The position numbers were made by a program, and so were the translations under genes. Positions 12,374 to 21,570 of a DNA stretch of 64,000 nt are shown piece by piece. The stretch's first letter is position 1; each line of letters opens with the position of its first letter. The stretch is from Maratus speciosus. Taxonomy: Eukaryota; Arthropoda; Arachnida; Araneae; Salticidae. The notes under the pieces are model-generated. The model searched no databases and was not told the DNA's origin. It saw only the letters and a program-made list of their open reading frames with translations. The stretch is taken from the NCBI GenBank assembly GCA_963932465.1, contig OZ010793.1:365084459-365148458 (forward strand), given 5' to 3'.

Positions 12374-12580
12374 ATAACATTTATTGTTTATTTACAGAGT
12401 CACACAAAAATATTCAGCAACATTATATGTGGAAATTCTATGAAATATGTTTTAGTGATGTTTTACTTTTTCGAACTCAATCAAATTTATCTATGTTATT
12501 AAAGTACACTACAGCATGTTTTCTATTGGAAATGGTAGAATTTCTAGGATTTACAGGGCCACACAAAAGTATGTGGATTT
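12374..12580 (+). repeat. short repeat with two TTTACAG-G-CACACAAAA motifs
   Basis: Two direct copies of a motif like TTTACAGRGYCACACAAAA lie about 155 bp apart. An inverted, diverged version of the same arrangement is at 13655-13880. Such spaced direct repeats occur at ends of Tc1-like elements (IR/DR type), but the pair crosses the boundary of the pogo-like element, so the two are better seen as separate fragments. Confidence 0.4.
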
Positions 12581-12599
12581 AGTACAATCTATGAGTAGT

Positions 12600-12942
12600 A
12601 GGTAATATGATTTGATCTCCTCCAAAGATTTAAAAAGTGCTATTCTGACACCAATTTCTCCTTCTCAGTCATATGGCACAAAAAATCATTAGAAAATGCA
12701 ATACGTAAAGAGAAATGAGTGCAGAGTAAAGGTGGTGAAATTTTGACACATGACGAAGTGTCACAACGTCTCTTACAAGAAGAAATCGATCGTTTAGAAA
12801 AGTAGCAAAATTTAAAGCCCCAACCAAACAAAATAAGAATAAAAGATCCCATTATTCACAATTATGCACCCTACTTGCACAACTTCTAATAGGATGAAAA
12901 TAACTGAAATGTTACCAGGTGAGTGGGTTAAAGTAAAATATG

Positions 12943-12980
<38 letters not shown>

Positions 12981-13160
12981 GTTGTTGAATTCAATGGACA
13001 AATTAACAAAATATAGGCATGGAGGCAGGAGGAGAGGAATTCAAAGTGAAGTTCCTAAAAATGTCAAGCATTGGGGATTTTTTTTTTTATATTTCCTGAA
13101 CAAAATGACAGATGTGGTTACCAAACTCAAATTAGGAAAATTTTAAAAGGAGCCACATTT
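12600..13160 (+). pseudogene. eroded transposase C-terminus
   Basis: In shifting plus-strand frames the DNA reads as a protein tail: DEVSQRLLQEEIDRLEK near 12755-12803, PGEWVKVKYE near 12915, FVVEFNGQI near 12980, then EFKVKFLKMSS and FPEQNDRCGYQ near 13040-13120. This order (acidic linker, then a small beta-rich domain ending in FPE--D) resembles the C-terminal module of several insect DNA-transposon proteins. Stops, a frame change and a 34-A tract (12943-12976) show it is dead. Family assignment is tentative. Confidence 0.4.
12943..12976. repeat. poly-A tract
   Basis: Thirty-four A residues. Confidence 0.9.
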
Positions 13161-13654
13161 GAACAACTGTGGTCACTACAGATTTCAAATTTAAAGAAAT
13201 TATACAATTTTTTAAAGTTAACATTTCAATTAATTTTGTGTAATTTTCTTCATATAATTAAAATAAAAGCTTAAAATAACGTTTCCAGTAAATTTAGATA
13301 ATAATTTATTACTTATTCAATCAGTACCTATTTTACCCCACTTCAGAGTTAAAAAGTGTATACAAAACAAAAAATATTGGTACTATTTAAATGAAAAAAA
13401 TAAATTAACAACTATATAAATGCTTTACCAAGACATCAGTTGCATAAATAAACACACACACACTCACAAAAATAAATTAAAAAAAATCGTATTGAATATT
13501 TTTGTTTCAATGAAAACAAGCATTGAATGAAAAAATAGTGCTTTTCATACCCATTTTACCCTCACCTGACCCTAGTACGCAAAAAGTTAATTAAAATTAA
13601 AAGCGCATGCCGAAATTGAAAATGCACTTCCTCCAATTGTTAAATAAAGGACGG

Positions 13655-13880
13655 TACTGTAACCGAATTATTTTGTGTGTCCCTGTAAATTAACGATAAA
13701 TGCTATGAATACTCTATTTTATAGTAAGCATATTAGTGAACTTTGGCGGTTTGTATCAATTTCATTTGAAATAGTGTAACGTCATTTTATTAAAATATAC
13801 TGCAAACGATTTTTTCCCATTGACCATAATGTAACGGAATTCTTTTGAGTGCCCCTGTAAGTGAACTATTAATGCTACAC
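13655..13880 (-). repeat. inverted relative of the 12374-12580 repeat
   Basis: Two motifs, TTTTGTGTGTCCCTGTAAAT and TTTTGAGTGCCCCTGTAAGT, lie about 175 bp apart. Each is followed by a similar AACKATWAATGCTA sequence. Confidence 0.4.
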
Positions 13881-14594
13881 ATTTAATTTTCAATACCGAA
13901 CATGCCATCACCATCATATGTCAATGGCATGAAAATCCGAGTATATTTACACGAGTTAGAGCGTGGACATACAGACGAACAGACAAACCGAATTCATAAA
14001 CACTTTTCAACTATGTTGGAAAGTATTAAAAAGAAACATTATTTAAACTATCTTTTTAGAATTTCTAAATCGATTTCTCAACGAATAATCATAAAATAAT
14101 TAATATTAAACTGTTAATTCATAAAAGTGTTTTTTTTTTCTTTTTTAATATTACGCTCTTCATTTTTTATTTAATTTGTTTTCTAATTTTTGCCCTTTTA
14201 AAATTGTTGCTGTTTCACAGCCATTTGGCATATTTTGGCGATTGCTTATGGGCACATAATTAAATGTATTCTTGTTTAAACTCCCATAAATTTATGCGAG
14301 TTACAGAGAATATTTGGCCGATTAATCACCTGTCGCGGACGAATGTAAAAATGCCTTAAAATTAATGTAATAATTTATAATTAAGTTCTAAAAATATTAA
14401 AATGTTGTACCGTTATCGGAAACACACTTGTAAACTTAATTTTTATATTTCTAGCATATCAGGAAGTTGGTTAAAAATCACTTACAAAAATCCATCTTTA
14501 CATACAAAAACCAGGTTGAGTTAAATAAAAGAGATTGAAAACTATTCAAAGCAATGTGTCTAGAATCACTTTAGTTTCTTGCTCCATTCATAAA
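13881..14594. other. AT-rich spacer
   Basis: A 65-codon frame at 13902-14099 (MPSPSYVNGM) has no recognisable domain. No repeat ends were seen. Confidence 0.35.
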
Positions 14595-15520
14595 CTAGTC
14601 GGAAGTGGCAATCCCAAAATTTTCTTCTATCTCATACATGTTTTAATACTTCAAAATTCGCTATCACAGTGCCAAAATTAAATGACAATCTATGCCCATG
14701 ATGAGGATTCTAAAGATATGAAATTCCGTGCATTAGTTCTTGAGTTGTTAATATCGCTAAAATCGTGTAAATCCTGAGAATGCAGCATAGCAGCGCCACC
14801 TATTGGGCGATTAACACCAAAACCTAATTAGCTACAATTTGTGTCAATGTCCAACTGAATCCTAAGTTAGATGAAAATTCGTACATTAGTTTTTAAGATG
14901 CAGCTATTGCGGAAATTGCGAAAAATGAAGCATAACAGCGCCCCCTGAAGGGTGATTTCACCAAAACATAATGATCATCATTTTATCAAGGTATACCTGA
15001 ATCTGAAGTTTGAGGAAAATTCGTGCATTTGTTCTTGAGATAGAGCTGTTGCGGTAATCGTGAAAAATGCAGTATAGCAGCGTTACATGTTAGACGATTT
15101 ACATCAAAACGTAAACAGCATCAATTCATATCAAGGACTTACTGAATCTGAAGTTTGGTGAAAATCCGTATATTAATTCTTGAAATAGAGCTATTGCGGC
15201 AATCGTGAAAAATGCAGCATAGCGGCACCTGTTGGGCGATTTACACCAGAACGTAAACAGCCCCAATTCATGTCAAGGACTAACTGAATCTGAAATTTGA
15301 TGAAAATCCGTGCTTTAGTTCTTGAGATAGAGCTCCCACAAAATTTGTGTCACATACACAGAGACAATACAGACAGAGTCACAGACTGACAGACAGATAT
15401 TTTGTAAAAACATTTTTTTTCGAGATCTCTGACCCCTAAAACGTGTAAATCCGTCGAAAACCGGAAGTAAAAAATTTTCACGAATCCGATTCTTTCTTCT
15501 CCTAAAGATAGAAAAAAGTA
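14595..15520 (+). repeat. satellite-bearing element, family F copy 1 (~143-bp units)
   Basis: The left end carries GGCAATCCCAAAA, then TTTCTTCTATCTC. The right end carries CCGTCGAAAACCGGAAGT, then TTCTTCTCCTAAAGATAGAA. In between are about four tandem units of roughly 143 bp; GCGCCACCTATTGGGCGATT-type blocks occur at about 14793, 14938, 15079 and 15222, each unit also holding TTCTTGAGATAGAGCTATTGCGG. A CAGACAGA-like tract lies at about 15370-15395. Relatives are at 17186, 32271 and (reversed) 58230. Confidence 0.75.
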
Positions 15521-15541
15521 AAAAGAGGAAGAAAAAGATAA

Positions 15542-15655
15542 AAATTGTTATCTGTAATTTGAAATAATATTTTTGTCGTTTTAGTAGGACTCTTTAAAAA
15601 ATTGTTATCTGTAATTTGAAATAATAATTTTGCCGTTTCAGTAACTCTTTAATAA
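15542..15655 (+). repeat. 57-bp tandem duplication
   Basis: The block AAAAATTGTTATCTGTAATT and the following ~37 bp, ending in ACTCTTTAA, occurs twice in a row with a few substitutions. Confidence 0.8.
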
Positions 15656-15942
15656 TGAAACCTTCTTATTTATGGACGTAAAAAAAGGGTTAACTGTAAC
15701 CTATTATTTCTGAATATAGCTGATAATATATCTTTTTTTTTTTTTAACCCTCCCCCTGCATTATTTGTAATGGAATCATTACATTTTATGATTTAAAGGA
15801 TTGAAAACAAACGTTAATCAATGGTAATATGCTATATTCGCCACATACTGGAATCCGATCTTCTTTCAATCAATCTTTTGCAAGAATTTGCTTATAATAA
15901 ATGGCATCTATTATTATTAAGTTACGAACTAATAGCTAAATA

Positions 15943-16340
15943 TTAAGGCGGTTGGTTCTCAAAAAATATTTTCTCCGCTCAATGACTCGAAACTTTGACA
16001 CATCTTCTGATTCATTTTTAAACATTTGTGACATTTGCAAACTATTGACGTGATTTGTCATCGAACACTTTTTTCATTTTTTGATAAATGGTGAATTATT
16101 AGCATCTTGAGTTATAAGCGATTTCTGGTTCATGGCGGTAGTTTTTTTCCCCTCTGCTGCGTCCGGATATTCCTTTCAAATCGCCCACTTTGAAATCATT
16201 TTCTGGAAGATGTTCTGGCTTTACCGAAAAATGGGAAAAAATATTTTGATTATGTAGTTTCTGAATAAGAGCATCTCCTAATTTCATGCGTTTGAGAATA
16301 AAAATAAATTTTAAAAATGTGTAAAAAAGTACCAAATAAG
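15943..16340. mobile_element. family D TTAA element, copy 2, right end lost
   Basis: TTAA at 15943-15946 is followed by GGCGGTTGGTTCTCAA, matching the terminus of copy 1 with a small insertion. Similarity to 6722-7151 continues to about 16310. The expected right inverted repeat is not found. Confidence 0.6.
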
Positions 16341-16489
16341 GATTTGCGTTTGATGCAACGTACGGACCTTAGACTTAGCGGGAAATTATAAATCTCACTT
16401 GCATACATACATTCAACTAATGTGCATACGAGGGTTACACTGAAATTTTTCAGATACAGTTAAATGGTACAAGTGAAACTTACCAACAC

Positions 16490-16557
16490 TTAGGATGGTT
16501 CTAAGTAGTTCTCTCCAAGATCAATGCCCTTTTGTAGGCGGATTTTCCAAAGCTTAA
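16490..16557 (-). pseudogene. mariner transposase fragment, C-terminus
   Basis: The minus strand reads KLWKIRLQKGIDLGENYLE and ends at a stop at 16490-16492. Mariner transposases end with a W-RLQKCI---G-YFE type segment, so this is the extreme C-terminus. It is separated from the preceding fragment by a TTAA element; the TTAA target lies inside the Phe-Lys codons, so removing one element and one TTAA rejoins the frame. Confidence 0.85.
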
Positions 16558-17074
16558 CCCTTAAATGCCTGACTTTTCAGAAATCATTGTAATAATGTTT
16601 TTCGGCTTTTATTTTTTAAATAAATCATGGAAAAAATACTTTAAAAAATCATATTTTGTTTTAAGTATGGTTTACAGCTAAAAAACAATTTGTTACTAAT
16701 CGGCAATACTGGTCTTCAATTGAAAAAAAATAATTTTCCTCGATAAAATTCTATAATATTAAACACACAAGCATTTTAGGAACTATAATAAGAAATAAAT
16801 TTTACTTGCTTACTGCAGAACAAAATAGAGTATTTCGCAACCTTCCAAACAAAACAAAAAGAACAAGTAGCAACAATTGAAAAAATAAATCTATCTTTAT
16901 TCTTAAACAGCACAAGTGGTACCATCTACATGTTGAAAATCGATTTAATAATATTTTTAGAATGTATTTTATCGGCAGCATTAGGTATTATAACTTCAAT
17001 ATTATTCTAACAGTATTTTAGAAGCCTAAATTGGGTATGTTGCCGAATAGCAACACCCGGCATTTAAGCGTTAA
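16554..17074. mobile_element. TTAA-flanked element inside the mariner transposase (family C)
   Basis: TTAA is at 16554-16557 and 17071-17074. The 513-bp element starts CCCTTAAATGCCTGAC and the reverse complement of its end is CGCTTAAATGCCGGG. It contains no transposase. Both flanks code for adjacent parts of the mariner C-terminus, which independently proves the boundaries. Confidence 0.9.
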
Positions 17075-17180
17075 ATGCCTCAAGCCATCAATTTCTTAGA
17101 ATAGATGAAAAATATTCTTTTATAGCCTCATCAATCTCATCTTTGGAATGAAAACGACGCCCGCGTATTTTTTTTTTTTT
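17071..17180 (-). pseudogene. mariner transposase fragment, RGRRFHS region
   Basis: The minus strand reads IRGRRFHSKDEIDEAIKEYF, then SSILRN, a stop (TGA) and WLEAF up to the TTAA. This is the well-known segment after the third catalytic aspartate in mariner. The in-frame stop is at a position where related proteins have an amino acid, so the copy was dead independently of the insertions. Its N-terminal side runs into a T-tract next to family F copy 2. Confidence 0.85.
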
Positions 17181-17185
17181 TTTAA

Positions 17186-17970
17186 CTAGTTGGATGTGCC
17201 AATCCCAAAACTTTCTCCTATCTCATATATTTTAATATTATTTCAAAATGTTGTTGCAAATGTCAATATTTCACTTTTATTAGTTGAACACTATATCAAG
17301 TTTAAGTTTCATCATAAATTTCTGCTTCAGTTAATTAATCGGAGTAAAAACGAGTTGATCTCGATCATGATATTTATTGAAATCAATAGTTTTCCGTTAT
17401 TTTGTTGTATATCAGCTGTTCGCGAATAGTCGGCTTATCAGGATGGGAAGTTCCCGTCGATTCACGCGCCGTCGGTGTACAATAGAACTACGAAAAATCA
17501 AGAAAATTACACAAAAATCTCTATTATAGTGCCCCCTTTCAGAGGAATATTTCTAAATTCAGGGAGGACCTTCTTGTCATGGCCAAAACTATACACAAAA
17601 ATTGGTTAAACTCGATGCATAACTTCATACACTTTTCGATGGTACAATATTGAAAATGGCACAAATATCGCTATTATAGCTCCCCCTTCCGTCGGAAATT
17701 TCCAAATTCAGGGAGGACCTTCTTTCCATTGCCAAAATCATACACAAAAAAATTAGTTCAATTCTATACATAACTTCATACATTTTTTGATGGTACAATG
17801 GCTACGGTCACACGGACAGATAGATATTTTCTATAAACCTGTTTTTTTTTAGGGGGGGGGGTGAGGGGAGGGATCTTTGACCCTTAAAGCGTGTAAATCC
17901 GTTGAAAACCGGAAGTCGAAAAAAAATTTCGATAACAATATTTTCTTCTATTGAAGATAGAAGAAAGTAA
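17186..17970 (+). repeat. satellite-bearing element, family F copy 2 (~150-bp units)
   Basis: The left end (ACTAGTTGGATGTGCCAATC) and the right end (CGTGTAAATCCGTTGAAAAC, then TATTGAAGATAGAAGAAAGT) match those of copy 1, but the interior repeat is different: about two units of ~150 bp, each with TTCAGGGAGGACCTTCTT (about 17559 and 17708) and ACTTCATACA followed by GATGGTACAAT. A G-run lies at about 17851. The element sits between two mariner transposase fragments. Confidence 0.7.
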
Positions 17971-18092
17971 TAGCCAGAAGTCACGCAAAGCAAGATCAGA
18001 AGAATAAGATGAAAGTTCTATCACTTTGATGGTTTTTTGTTCAAGAAATTCGACTGTAGTCCTTGCTGAATGAGAAGATGCATCATCATGGT
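17971..18092 (-). pseudogene. mariner transposase fragment with third catalytic Asp
   Basis: The minus strand reads DASSHSARTTVEFLEQ, then KTIKVIELSSYSSDLALRDF and WL. It carries the Y-S-DLA--DFW motif with the third catalytic Asp. From the HHD aspartate of the next fragment to this Asp there are exactly 34 residues when one copy of the 8-bp hAT duplication is removed, the DD34D spacing of mariner. The fragment is free of stops and frameshifts. Confidence 0.92.
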
Positions 18093-20053
18093 CAGGGTTG
18101 GCACAATTTAAACCAATTGTTTGGTTTTTTTTTTTTTTTTTTTTTTGGTCAAAAAAACCATTTGGTTTTTTTAGAACAAATTTAATATAATATTTTCTCC
18201 TTTTTTTTTTTTTTTTGTAACTTAAGTGTTTTAAATTATTGATAGAAGTAATTTCTACTTTTAACACTTCATCTCAGCAGTCAACATGAGATATAATGAG
18301 TCCAGGCCATGTTTCTATGCATGTAATATGAAAATTAGCATATGTGCTGATGAGCATGTCTGGTATCTAAAGATTTATCTTAAAACATACAAAATTAGAA
18401 AAGATAAAATAGATAAATAATTTTCAATCAATGTTTAGCATAAAATATTTTTATATAAAAAATGTAGATTATTAACAGTCCTTAATAACAAAATACAATG
18501 ATCTTTAAGATTTTGTGATGTCGTGAAAGAAAATTTTCGGGTTTGGGGGAAATTATTCTTAAAGAATTTAAAAAAATAAATTAAGATATGAAATTGCACA
18601 CAGCTTGGAAAAATTGAGTGCTAGTTATGGCATTTCAATAATACTACGGATGTAACGAATATTCGGCCACTATTCGGTATTCGGCCCTTTTGCCGAATAT
18701 CCGGCATGGCCGAATACCTGTAGCCGAATATAATTAGATATTTTGCCGAATAGTTGCATATTTGGATGAATATTCTAAGATATTTGATTAAATATGTTCC
18801 AGAAAATCAAAACAAAATGTGATTTTAAATATTTTCAAAAAACAATATTAAAGAACTATATCTAAATACATTAATTATTATAAGAAAAAGAAATCCTAAT
18901 ACTTACTCAATTTTAAAGCTTCATGACCACTTATAAATAACTGTATATAATGATATTACATGAACTTCAGGAGGCATCTCATTGTGAAATATGGGGTGGA
19001 GGAAGTATATTATGAGGGGCTTGTTAATTTTGAGAGAAAGAAAAGAGAAAAGTATATCTTGGTAGCAGAAAAGAATAATTATATTTTAATCGAATGAATG
19101 ATTATATTTTAAGAAAACAACCTTTTTCTTTACATACAGAATGTAAATTTACTAAGTTTGAGTTGAATGAGAAAGGATATAAAAAGACACAGGACACATG
19201 CAAGTTCTTATTTTTGGGGGGTGAAATGATTTTACTAAAATAAAAAAAGTTTCATTTTTACAGAGGTAATGAATTTCTATTTTAGATAAAATACATATAA
19301 ATTACTAGAACTATCTATGGATTAAGTAAAAAATTATGAATTAAATTATTATTTATATTTTTGAAAGTCATATGTTATCTTATTTGCATCAAAGTATTTA
19401 AAATATTACAAAAAATACATTCAGCTTTTATAATTTTTGAACACCCAAACAAAAAATTAATTTCAATTAGTCTTTAATTTTTATTTTTAAATTGAAAAAA
19501 AAAATAAAATAAACAATTAAAATAGTTTTTTAAGTCAGTATTCGGCCTAAAACTTGGCCGAATATTCGGTATTCGGCTATTCGGCCAAATCACTATTCAT
19601 TACATTCCTAAATAATACCAATCAATCTTTTTTGTTACTTACTGAATCTAATGGTCAAAAACGTTGGCTTTTACACGTGGCCAACTTACACTTACTGGTT
19701 GTTATCACTCAGAAAACAAAATAACCAGAAGTATTTGTATATTTAAAAAAATAATAATAATAACAACCACAGAATAATATCCATATTATACTCGTGAAAC
19801 GGCATCAAATATTAATTGAGTATTACATAATTAATCAAAAGATTCTTCATACAATTTTCAAGGTAGCAATGTTTCACTGTGTAGAGCAGTTTATTCTTTG
19901 AGCATAAGACATAGCTGTTACTAATATAGTTTAAATATTAAATTAGAAATAATTTCTATTTTCTACTTAATTGACTGTAACTCTTTCATTTGAATATTTT
20001 CAAATGAGGTTATATTACTTATATAATATGCAAATCCGTATGCAGTAGAAAAT

Positions 20054-20084
<31 letters not shown>

Positions 20085-20111
20085 CGCTTTTTTGCCAACC
20101 TTGATCATGGT
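18085..20111. mobile_element. hAT element inserted in the mariner transposase
   Basis: The element is 18093-20103. The left end is CAGGGTTGGCACAATTTAAA and the reverse complement of the right end is CAAGGTTGGCAAAAAAGCG. The 8-bp duplication ATCATGGT is exact (18085-18092 and 20104-20111) and falls on the HHD catalytic codons of mariner. Internal T- and A-tracts (about 18126-18149 and 20060-20084) lie close to each end. About 1.04 kb remains after subtracting the nested hAT. No transposase was recognised. Confidence 0.92.
18637..19618. mobile_element. hAT-like element nested in the 18093 hAT
   Basis: The element is 18645-19610 (966 bp), flanked by the exact 8-bp duplication AATAATAC. The ends are TACGGATGTAACGAATATTC and, reverse-complemented, TAGGAATGTAATGAATAGTG. 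Multiple ATTCGG(C/T) repeats crowd both subterminal regions, a pattern known for hAT subterminal binding sites. No coding remnant was found. Confidence 0.92.
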
Positions 20112-20432
20112 GAAGTATGAGTCCGGTAACATTCACCTCTTGAAGAATTTCTGGAAGGTACTTTGTGGTGTATCACTTAGCTGTAACTGTCTTCTGCCTA
20201 TCTAACTTAATAGCTTTGACCAGACCTGTACTTCTGAAGAACACGGCATATTTTATTTCTTTTTTCATTGCTCGTTGTCTTTTCACCATTGTTGGTTTGG
20301 GATCATCTTCAAAGATCCTACTTTCTTGACGTGTTGGAACCTCTCAAAAAAGGGTATGTATGTCTCATCAGCAATTACGATTTTAGAAATAATGTTGTGG
20401 CTACCATCATTAAATAATTTTAGGATTTCTTT
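20104..20432 (-). pseudogene. mariner transposase fragment with first two catalytic Asp residues
   Basis: The minus strand carries KEILKLFNDG and IADETYIPF (first catalytic Asp in the DET motif), a frameshift near 20350, then EVPTRQESRIFEDDPKPTMV, KRQRAMKK, YAVFFRSTGLVKAIKL, QKTVTAK, one in-frame stop, YTTKYLPEILQEVNV and LILHHD (second catalytic Asp). The order and motifs are those of mariner transposase. Its N-terminal third is missing because the element 20433-21570 starts immediately upstream. Confidence 0.9.
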
Positions 20433-21570
20433 GGAGCATTCTTACAATCTTTTGACTTTTATGTCCTTGAATTTTTATTTTAGTACATATTCTTGTGGGT
20501 TTTTTTTTTTTTTTTTTAAATATACTGGAGAACATTGCATGATTGCATAACAATATTAACGAGATAAATAAGTTTTAGGCGATGTTGGGGGTCCAAATAC
20601 CAGAAAAACTCCTATACCGTCCCGTGTCCCTGATGCATATTTTAAAGTTTGGAGCTGTCTGTATCAAATTGTTTAAATAAAAGTAATTTTTGCAATTTTT
20701 TTCCGAAACTGCGACAATTGTTTTATATAAATATGTAGCAAAAAATAACCTGCACACATTTTTACGGTTGATATTATTTTTTGAACTCTGTCCCTGGGAT
20801 TTAGATCCTTACAATCCCTCTTGCTAAACTTATACAGAAAATCACTTCAGACGCAGCCACAGAATTTTTTTTCAAGTTTTTTCTCATGCAGAAGTATGCT
20901 AGAGATAGAATGTCTAAAATTCTTTGACAGGAAATTGACTGCAGAATTTAAATCAGCATTTAAATATCAATTTCAAGCATCGTGGCTTTATTGGAAGTCT
21001 TACCGTCCCCAAGGTTTATTCCTGCACTTTTCAAGGTAAATAATTTTTTTTATTTAATCCAATGCAAATAACTGTTTATAAAAATCAATGAACATTGTGG
21101 CTATCACTTAGTCTTAACATGATTTGCCTGGAGATAGTGGTAATTTTCCTTACCGTCCCATCCTTACCATCCCTTTTTTTTCCCATTACCGTCCCTTTTA
21201 CCCATACTGTCCCCTTTTTTCCCTTCCGTTCCTTCTTTAACACCCCTTTAAGACAATGTTATACCAAAATTTTGTACTAAAAATACTACATTGTTATTAT
21301 TTCTTATTTGAATGTCCTGTGGGGTACTATGCAAATTCATTATAAGTAAAAATTTAGAAGAAAATAGAAAGTTATAGTGGTAAAATGGTAATTAAAATTA
21401 AACTCGCAAGTTTAATTTAAACCTCAGTTAAATAAAAAAAAATTTCGCTGCCGACCATTTTTTCTTTATTTTGAATCATTAAGGCATTCGTCTATCAGAT
21501 TAAAATGTTCTTTTAGCAAGTTTAATTTCACCAGATTTTTATTCCCGAAAGTCAAAAGATTGTGAGAATG
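20433..21570 (+). mobile_element. inverted-repeat element, family H copy 1
   Basis: The left end reads GGAGCATTCTTACAATCTTT and the reverse complement of the right end reads CATTCTCACAATCTTTTGAC. A second copy in opposite orientation lies at 39858-40965 and matches along the whole length, including the AACATTGCATGATTGC block near the left end and a cluster of TACCGTCCC motifs (about 21150-21230). No transposase was recognised. The superfamily is unknown to me. Confidence 0.75.

Larger units (their letters stand above)
11874..13590. mobile_element. decayed pogo/Tc1-like DNA transposon with GGGGTAAAATGGGTA ends
   Basis: The left end (about 11876, ACTACGGTCTGGTGGGG, then TAAAATGGGTA) and the reverse complement of the right end (ACTAGGGTCAGGTGAGGG, then TAAAATGGGTA, to about 13585) form imperfect inverted repeats of about 30 bp. 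TA precedes the element on the left and follows it on the right. The same GGGGTAAAATGGGTA motif recurs internally at about 12237 and, inverted and shortened, at about 13329. The interior plus strand carries transposase-like fragments. Confidence 0.55.
16427..20432 (-). mobile_element. mariner element, 5' truncated and broken by nested insertions
   Basis: The 3' terminus is at 16427-16445: TA, then CGAGGGTTACACTGAAA, a mariner-type inverted repeat end. The transposase reads on the minus strand in four separated pieces (20432-20104, 18092-17971, about 17180-17071, 16557-16490). The gaps are occupied, in coding order, by a hAT (18093-20103, itself carrying a hAT at 18645-19610), a family F satellite element (about 17186-17970) and a TTAA element (16558-17070). 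The 5' side is cut off where the inverted-repeat element 20433-21570 begins; no second terminus was found. Confidence 0.85.

Noticed and set aside
17884..18267. 127-codon frame read as one protein
   Set aside because: Only its middle is mariner transposase; the N-terminal part is poly-Lys from a T-tract of the hAT, and the C-terminal part is family F sequence.
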